A stretch of 64,000 bases of DNA from Roseococcus sp. SDR. GTDB taxonomy: Bacteria; Pseudomonadota; Alphaproteobacteria; Acetobacterales; Acetobacteraceae. The stretch covers positions 186,001-250,000 of the forward strand of contig NZ_JAHRCU010000003.1 in assembly GCF_019083995.1 (NCBI RefSeq), written 5' to 3'. Positions 59,603 through 64,000 of the stretch are shown here, piece after piece (the stretch's first letter is position 1; each line of letters opens with the position of its first letter). A model generated the notes under the pieces. It saw only the letters and a list, made by a program, of their open reading frames with translations, had not been told where the DNA came from and did no database searches. The position numbers were made by a program, and so were the translations under genes.

Positions 59603-60869
59603 CATCGCCGTCGCCACCGTCCCGCTGGCCTCCCTCATTCCCTACGCCGAGAACGCCCGGACGCACTCGCCCGACCAGGTGGCGCAGATCGCCGCCTCCA
59701 TCGCCGAATTCGGCTTCGTGAACCCGGTGCTGGTGGATGCCGCCGGCGTGTTGGTCGCGGGCCATGGCCGCGTCATGGCCGCGAAGCGCCTCGACATGGC
59801 AGCGGTGCCCGCCATCCGCCTGGCGCACCTGACCGAGGCTCAAGCTCGCGCCCTGCGGCTGGCCGACAACCAGATCGCGCTGAACTCCGGCTGGGACGAG
59901 GCGCTGCTGGCGGCGGAGATCGCCCGCATCCGTGACGAGGCCATCGTGGACCTCGACGTGCTTGGCTTCTCGGGCGATGCGCTGGAGCAGCTGCTCGCCA
60001 GCCTCGACGCATCGCGTGATGAAGTTGCGGCGCAGGGCGACCCGGACGAACCGGCGCCCGAGCCGCCCGCCAACCCTGTCACGCGCCCCGGCGATCTCTG
60101 GCGCATCGGTCGCCACCGCCTGCTCTGCGGCGACGCGACCAGCAGCGCCGACGTCACTCGCCTCCTCGCCGGCGCACAGCCGCACCTCATGGTCACGGAC
60201 CCTCCCTACGGCGTGAACTACGACCCCTCCTGGCGCAACGACGCGGGCGTCTCCACCACCATCCGCACCGGCAAGGTGGCCAACGACGACCGCGCCGACT
60301 GGCGCGCGGCCTGGGCGCTGTTCCCTGGTGATGTCGCCTACATCTGGCACGCTGGCGTGCACGCCCGCACGGTCATCGAGAGCCTGGAGGCGGCGGGCTT
60401 CATCGTGCGCAGCCAGATCGTCTGGGCCAAGCCGCGGCTGGTGCTCGGACGCGGGGACTATCACTGGCAGCATGAGCCCTGCCTCTATGCCGTCCGCAAG
60501 GGCGCGACAGGCCATTGGCAGGGCGCGCGGGATCAGACGACGCTGTGGTCGATCGGCGCAGGCCCCGAGGACCTCGCCACGGTGCATGGCACGCAGAAGC
60601 CGGTGGAGTGCATGCGCCGACCGATGCTGAACAACAGCGAGGCGGGGGACGCGATATACGAGCCCTTCTGCGGCAGCGGCACCGCCATCATCGCGGCGGA
60701 GACCAGCGGGCGCGTGTGCCTCGCGATGGAGATCGACCCCGCCTACTGCGACGTGACGCTGCAGCGCTGGGAGGCAATGACCGGCGAGACCGCCACGCTG
60801 GACGGCGAGGATCGCAGCTTCGCCGATGTGTCCGCGGCTCGATTGATGATCGAGAAAGCCCAATCATAG
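59592..60869 (+). CDS. ParB-N domain fused to adenine methyltransferase, DPPY type
   Basis: A 425-residue protein of the same plan as its neighbour: ParB-like domain (NARTHSPDQVAQIAASIAEF, GVLVAGHGRVMAAKRL), then VTDPPYGVNYDP (about residue 203) and YEPFCGSGTAIIAAETSG (about 357). DPPY points to N6-adenine methylation. Start ATG 59592 has GAGG upstream. The two fusions differ in motif IV, so they most likely have different target bases. Confidence 0.85.
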   Translation: MQPDIAVATVPLASLIPYAENARTHSPDQVAQIAASIAEFGFVNPVLVDAAGVLVAGHGRVMAAKRLDMAAVPAIRLAHLTEAQARALRLADNQIALNSGWDEALLAAEIARIRDEAIVDLDVLGFSGDALEQLLASLDASRDEVAAQGDPDEPAPEPPANPVTRPGDLWRIGRHRLLCGDATSSADVTRLLAGAQPHLMVTDPPYGVNYDPSWRNDAGVSTTIRTGKVANDDRADWRAAWALFPGDVAYIWHAGVHARTVIESLEAAGFIVRSQIVWAKPRLVLGRGDYHWQHEPCLYAVRKGATGHWQGARDQTTLWSIGAGPEDLATVHGTQKPVECMRRPMLNNSEAGDAIYEPFCGSGTAIIAAETSGRVCLAMEIDPAYCDVTLQRWEAMTGETATLDGEDRSFADVSAARLMIEKAQS

Positions 60870-60906
60870 CAATGAGATAACGCTGCATCTCGCTTGGCTC
60901 CCGCGC

Positions 60907-60936
60907 ACCACAGCGCGAATGGTCCGTCACGCGCAG
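60907..60936 (+). repeat. Thirty-base direct repeat, copy A
   Basis: Matches copy B at 62343-62372 in 28 of 30 positions; core ACCACAGCGCGAA and GTCCGTCACGCGCAG. It lies 34 bp before the ATG of the small gene at 60970, a plausible promoter or regulator site shared by separate transcription units. Confidence 0.55.
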
Positions 60937-60969
60937 GGGATGGCCCCCGGCACCAGGACGGAGACGACG

Positions 60970-61338
60970 ATGACCAACCCCACCATCCTCCCCACCAAGA
61001 ACGAGGCCTGGGGCTTTTGGGGCACCATGGGCGAGCGCGCCGCGGCCGCCTGGCCGATCGCCTTCGCGGTCATCCAGGACGCGACGGGCACGGATCCGGA
61101 CTCGGTGCGCGCCTTCCTCGACAGCCGCCACGGCCGCCACTTCGCAGACGAGGTCAGCAACCACCTCCACGCCGGCGCCACCCTGCCCGACGCCATCGCG
61201 CGCGCTACCGCCACCTGGATGGGCTGGCGGATCGGGCTCCGCACCAGCCGCGAGACCGGCATCCCTGCCGGGCTGCCCTACCTGACGGGCTTTGTGATCA
61301 GCGAGGGCATCGCCGCCGACGACGCGCGCAACGACTGA
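60970..61338 (+). CDS. Phage hypothetical protein
   Basis: A 122-residue protein, MTNPTILPTKNEAWGFWGTM then AWPIAFAVIQDATGTDPDSV and ATATWMGWRIGLRTSRETGI. The start at 60970 has GGAG close upstream and the frame to 60919 is not needed. I recognise no domain; the helical content and Trp-rich start resemble small phage or plasmid proteins of unknown function. Copy A of the 30-base repeat lies upstream. Confidence 0.6.
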   Translation: MTNPTILPTKNEAWGFWGTMGERAAAAWPIAFAVIQDATGTDPDSVRAFLDSRHGRHFADEVSNHLHAGATLPDAIARATATWMGWRIGLRTSRETGIPAGLPYLTGFVISEGIAADDARND

Positions 61339-61408
61339 CGCGCCGCGCCCGCCGCCACGCGGCGCCGCCACCGCCCCGCCGGGACGCCCCGCGGGGCTCG
61401 GGCTGGTA

Positions 61409-61428
61409 GCACCCGACTGATCGGGTGC
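61409..61428 (+). promoter_or_regulatory. Hairpin in the leader of the DUF3489 gene
   Basis: GCACCCGA (61409-61416) pairs perfectly with TCGGGTGC (61421-61428), loop CTGA, about 20 bases before the ATG at 61448. It could be the terminator of the preceding gene or a leader structure. A GCCCCGCGGGGC palindrome precedes it. Confidence 0.45.
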
Positions 61429-61447
61429 CGAACCGGAGACCCCGACG

Positions 61448-62257
61448 ATGAAGCTTTCCGACACCCAACGCGTGATCCTCACCGCCGCCGCGCAGCACGA
61501 GATGGGCCTGGCCCGCGCGCCAAAGTCGCTCCCTGCCGCCGCCCGCAACGCGGTGTTCCGCAGCATGATCAAGGCCAGCCTGCTCACCGAGATCAACGCG
61601 CCCCGGGAGCATGTCGGGCTCGGCTGGCGCCAGGATGAGGACGGCACCTGGATCGTGGCGCGCATCACCGACGAGGGGCTGCGCGCCATCGGCATCGACC
61701 CGAACGAGAACGACAGCACGGCGGCGGACGACGCCACGCAGCACCACCGGGAGGAACCCGCGCAGGACGCGCGCACGGCGCCCACGGGCGGGGAGGACGC
61801 CGCGCCGGCGGATAACGCCACCACTGCACCCCGGGCGGCGACCACGCGCGCCCCGCGCGCCGGCCTGCGTGACGCCGCCACGGCCTTCCTGGCCGCATGG
61901 GATGCCAGCCCCGTGCAGGACGCGACCGACAACCCGATCGGCCAGGCGGTCGAGCAGCTGCGCGCCGCCCTCGCCGGCAAGCCCGCACGCACGCCGCGCG
62001 ACCCGGCGGCGCCGCGGAAGGCGCGCGAGGGGACCAAGCAGGAGACGGTGCTGGCGCTCCTCCGCCGCGCGGAGGGTGCCACCATCGCGCAGATCAGCGA
62101 GGCCACTGGCTGGCAGCAGCACACCGTCCGCGGGTTCTTTGCGGGCCTCAAGAAGCGCCAGGGCATCGAGGTCCAGGTGCTGGAGCGGGTCCGCCAGGTC
62201 GGACCGAACAAGGAGGGCGCGCGCGGCTCCTACAGCATCTACCGCATCGCCGACTGA
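61448..62257 (+). CDS. DUF3489 family protein
   Basis: A 269-residue protein. N-terminus MKLSDTQRVILTAAAQHEMG is the DUF3489-type start. The middle (about 95-185) is Ala/Asp/Thr-rich and probably disordered. The C-terminal 80 residues, GTKQETVLALLRRAEGATIA then WQQHTVRGFFAGLKKRQGIE, form a winged-helix-like DNA-binding domain. It is a likely phage regulator. A terminator follows at 62291. Confidence 0.78.
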   Translation: MKLSDTQRVILTAAAQHEMGLARAPKSLPAAARNAVFRSMIKASLLTEINAPREHVGLGWRQDEDGTWIVARITDEGLRAIGIDPNENDSTAADDATQHHREEPAQDARTAPTGGEDAAPADNATTAPRAATTRAPRAGLRDAATAFLAAWDASPVQDATDNPIGQAVEQLRAALAGKPARTPRDPAAPRKAREGTKQETVLALLRRAEGATIAQISEATGWQQHTVRGFFAGLKKRQGIEVQVLERVRQVGPNKEGARGSYSIYRIAD

Positions 62258-62290
62258 CGCGGCGCAGCCACAGCTCCGTACATCATCATG

Positions 62291-62321
62291 AGCGCCGCGG
62301 ATCATCAGCATCCGCGGCGCT
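62291..62321 (+). terminator. Rho-independent-like terminator after the DUF3489 gene
   Basis: AGCGCCGCGGA (62291-62301) pairs perfectly with TCCGCGGCGCT (62311-62321), loop TCATCAGCA, followed by TTCTCG. It lies 33 bases after the stop codon at 62257. Confidence 0.65.
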
Positions 62322-62342
62322 TTCTCGAGTTGGCTGTGCCGA

Positions 62343-62372
62343 ACCACAGCGCGAAGCGTCCGTCACGCGCAG
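62343..62372 (+). repeat. Thirty-base direct repeat, copy B
   Basis: Second copy of the repeat at 60907-60936, 28 of 30 positions identical, again about 30 bp before a small gene (ATG 62403) and directly after a terminator. The recurrence in front of two transcription units suggests a shared promoter or operator. Confidence 0.55.
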
Positions 62373-62402
62373 CCATCCCGCCGCGCAGCACGGAGACGGA
62401 CG

Positions 62403-62603
62403 ATGCACCAGACGGACACCATCACGCAGCTCAAGGGCCTCGCCGACCATGCCCGCCTGAGCCACGCGCACTGGCTGCGCAGCGCGCGGCAAGGCGGCAG
62501 CGGGAGCTACGGCCCTGCCTACTGCATCGAAGGCGCGGGCAACTGGCGCCGCCGGCTTGGCGAGCTGCTGGAGCAGATCCGCCAAGCGGAACGGGCGCGA
62601 TGA
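62403..62603 (+). CDS. Small phage protein, unknown
   Basis: A 66-residue helical protein, MHQTDTITQLKGLADHARLS then NWRRRLGELLEQIRQAERAR. CGGAGACGG precedes the ATG, and its TGA overlaps the ATG of the next gene, which supports expression. No family recognised. Confidence 0.5.
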   Translation: MHQTDTITQLKGLADHARLSHAHWLRSARQGGSGSYGPAYCIEGAGNWRRRLGELLEQIRQAERAR

Positions 62604-62887
62604 GCGGCCGGGGGGAACGCCGCTGGATCGTGCTGGCTCAGGATGGCCGACACGTGAGCCTGGGGCGGGCGGCGCCCCCTACGGCCGAGGAGATCGCCAC
62701 GGCGAGCGACGGCTTGGCGCGGCAGGGCCTCGCTGGCTGGATCGCCACGCTGGACGGAGCCTACTGGGGCCGTGCGCGCGTGACGCTCACGCCCGTGCGC
62801 ACCATTGGCGCCGACACGACGCTGGACTGGCCGGCGGCCGTCGCTGCCTTCGAGCAAGCTCGCCAGCGCGCGCGGCGCGCTGCCTGA
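62600..62887 (+). CDS. Small phage protein, unknown
   Basis: A 95-residue protein beginning MSGRGERRWIVLAQDGRHVS, in an ATGA overlap with the previous gene. It has a beta-rich start and a helical C-terminus (WPAAVAAFEQARQRARRAA). It lies immediately upstream of the terminase genes. No domain recognised. Confidence 0.5.
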   Translation: MSGRGERRWIVLAQDGRHVSLGRAAPPTAEEIATASDGLARQGLAGWIATLDGAYWGRARVTLTPVRTIGADTTLDWPAAVAAFEQARQRARRAA

Positions 62888-62921
62888 CCCACACCCCGCG
62901 CGCGGCGGGAGAGATGCCGCC

Positions 62922-63449
62922 GTGCCCGAACTGACCCCTTCCACCCGCGAGGCCGCACGTCGCATCGGCATCACCGAGACCGCACTGCGCAAGGCCGAGC
63001 AGACCAGTCGCATCGCCCGCGAGCCCGATGGCCAGTGGGACATCGACAAGACCCGTCGTCGCCTGGTGGAGACCGCCGATCCTGTGCGGTCCCCGCTGGT
63101 GCGCGGCGGCAGTGCGGGCAACGCTGGGGACGGCACGCCCTTCGCCCGCCTCAAGGTTGCGCAGCTCGCCTTCAAGGTGGAGGCGCAACGACTCGCGCTC
63201 GATGAGACCAAGCGCCGCCTGCTCGACGTCACCGAGGCCAACGGCGCGCTGGACGAGATCGGCAGCACGATGCGCGACGCGCTGCTGAACTGGCCGGCGC
63301 GTGTCTCCGGCCTGATCGCCGCCGAGATCAGCGTCGACCCGCATCTGCTGCAGACCATCCTCCAGGGGCACATCAACGACCTGCTGACGGAGGCCGCCGA
63401 TCGCTTCGATCCCGCAGGCCTCGGAGGGGATCGGCCTCCGCAGCCGTGA
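62922..63449 (+). CDS. Terminase small subunit
   Basis: A 175-residue protein starting at GTG 62922 with GGGAGAG upstream. The N-terminus has a helix-turn-helix (STREAARRIGITETALRKAE, then DGQWDIDKTRRRL) typical of terminase small subunits that recognise the packaging site. A coiled part follows (ARLKVAQLAFKVEAQRLALD). It lies just before the large subunit; cos or pac is expected nearby but not identified. Confidence 0.72.
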   Translation: MPELTPSTREAARRIGITETALRKAEQTSRIAREPDGQWDIDKTRRRLVETADPVRSPLVRGGSAGNAGDGTPFARLKVAQLAFKVEAQRLALDETKRRLLDVTEANGALDEIGSTMRDALLNWPARVSGLIAAEISVDPHLLQTILQGHINDLLTEAADRFDPAGLGGDRPPQP

Positions 63450-63453
63450 GCAT

Positions 63454-64000
63454 GTGCGCCGCCGCGTCGGCGCGATGCTCCGACCGCCGCCGCAGCTCAC
63501 AGTGTCGGAGTGGGCGGAGCGGCACCGCATGCTGGGCTCGCGGGCCTCGGCCGAGCCGGGCCCGTGGCGGACCAGCCGCACGCCCTACCTGAAGGACGTG
63601 ATGGACGCGCTGTCGGCGGTGCATCCGGCGCGCCGCGTCGTGTTCATGAAAGGGGCGCAGGTCGGCGCCACCGAGAGCGGGAACAACTGGCTCGGCTACA
63701 TTATGCACCATGTGCCAGCACCCGCGCTGGCGGTGCAGCCCACCGTGGAACTGGCCAAGCGCTTCTCACGCCAGCGCATCGACCCGCTGCTGGAGGAAAC
63801 ACCGGCGCTGCGAGAGCGCGTCGCACCGGCCCGAGCCCGCGACAGCGGCAACACCATGCTGTCGAAGGAGTTCCCCGGCGGCATCCTGGTGCTGACGGGC
63901 GCCAACAGCGCGGTCGGGCTGCGCTCGATGACGGCGCGTTTCCTGTTTTTGGACGAGGTGGATGCCTATCCCGGCGATGTCGCCGGCGAGGGTGATCCCA
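63454..64000 (+). CDS. Terminase large subunit, N-terminal part (GpA-like)
   Basis: The frame is open from the GTG at 63454 to the window edge, about 182 residues. It contains LTVSEWAERHRMLGSRASAE, GPWRTSRTPYLKDVMDAL, the Walker A-like FMKGAQVGATES and RFLFLDEVDAYPGD (Walker B), the GpA/lambda A-type terminase pattern, an ATP-driven DNA packaging motor. The start codon is uncertain because the ribosome-site-like GGAGGGGA is 24 bases upstream. The 3' part lies outside the window. Confidence 0.85.
   Translation, partial: MRRRVGAMLRPPPQLTVSEWAERHRMLGSRASAEPGPWRTSRTPYLKDVMDALSAVHPARRVVFMKGAQVGATESGNNWLGYIMHHVPAPALAVQPTVELAKRFSRQRIDPLLEETPALRERVAPARARDSGNTMLSKEFPGGILVLTGANSAVGLRSMTARFLFLDEVDAYPGDVAGEGDP

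Noticed and set aside
1-64000. CRISPR arrays, tRNA and rRNA genes
   Set aside because: No regularly spaced direct repeats of 25-40 bp, no cloverleaf and no rRNA-like sequence were noticed while reading; the short repeat arrays have irregular spacing and mixed orientation. A tRNA scan was not possible.

Overview
The window is uniformly GC-rich (roughly 70 %), with tightly overlapping ATGA/GTGA gene junctions. Several of its protein families, recognised from memory (DUF6441, DUF6511, DUF6456, DUF2924 plus large serine recombinase), are typical of alphaproteobacterial prophages. The best guess for the host is an alphaproteobacterium, probably Rhodospirillales/Acetobacteraceae. No rRNA, tRNA or CRISPR array was seen.

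Layout. (1) Positions 1-16652, + strand: the late half of a siphovirus-like phage: a probable decoration protein (cut by the window edge), prohead protease-capsid fusion, DUF2190, muramidase-like protein, holin-like protein, head-tail and tail proteins, tail tube, tail chaperone with a -1 frameshift site, tape measure, tip proteins and a tailspike. Two non-structural inserts interrupt it: an antisense PIN/Phd toxin-antitoxin pair and an HNH-nuclease gene. (2) 16659-34766: a metal-resistance island. A MerR regulator diverges from an operon for a P1B-2 ATPase, DsbA-like protein, Sco, CcdA, LspA and an OprB-like porin. Then come DUF411, DUF305 and a Cys-rich copper-binding protein, two secreted proteins, and a CzcCBA-type efflux operon that ends with its own response regulator and kinase. 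(3) 35503-42758: one overlapping operon, hsdR-X-hsdM-hsdS-HipA-like kinase-DUF3037, that is, a type I restriction system with accessory genes. (4) 42951-45398: a large serine recombinase cassette. (5) 45502-47671: an unrecognised two-gene operon whose second protein ends in an OmpR-type winged helix. (6) 47763-64000, + strand: phage early genes (sigma-like factor, RecA-fold ATPase, SSB candidate, helicase, Cas4-like nuclease, AAA replication protein, RuvC-like resolvase, two ParB-methyltransferase fusions, DUF3489) leading into the terminase, which runs off the right edge.

The early genes plus terminase at the right end and the capsid/tail genes at the left end share one strand and are complementary. 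They could be one phage genome opened at the terminase-capsid junction (a circular replicon or permuted contig) or two related prophages flanking about 28-31 kb of cargo. The sequence alone does not decide this.

The most unusual items are the type I restriction operon with translationally coupled HipA-like and DUF3037 genes, the two-gene unknown system with a 21-bp-period direct repeat behind it, two separate arrays of short repeats in the replication region (55984-56170 and 57926-58066), a slippery heptamer in the tail chaperone gene, and an efflux adaptor that looks like a fusion of two secreted proteins.
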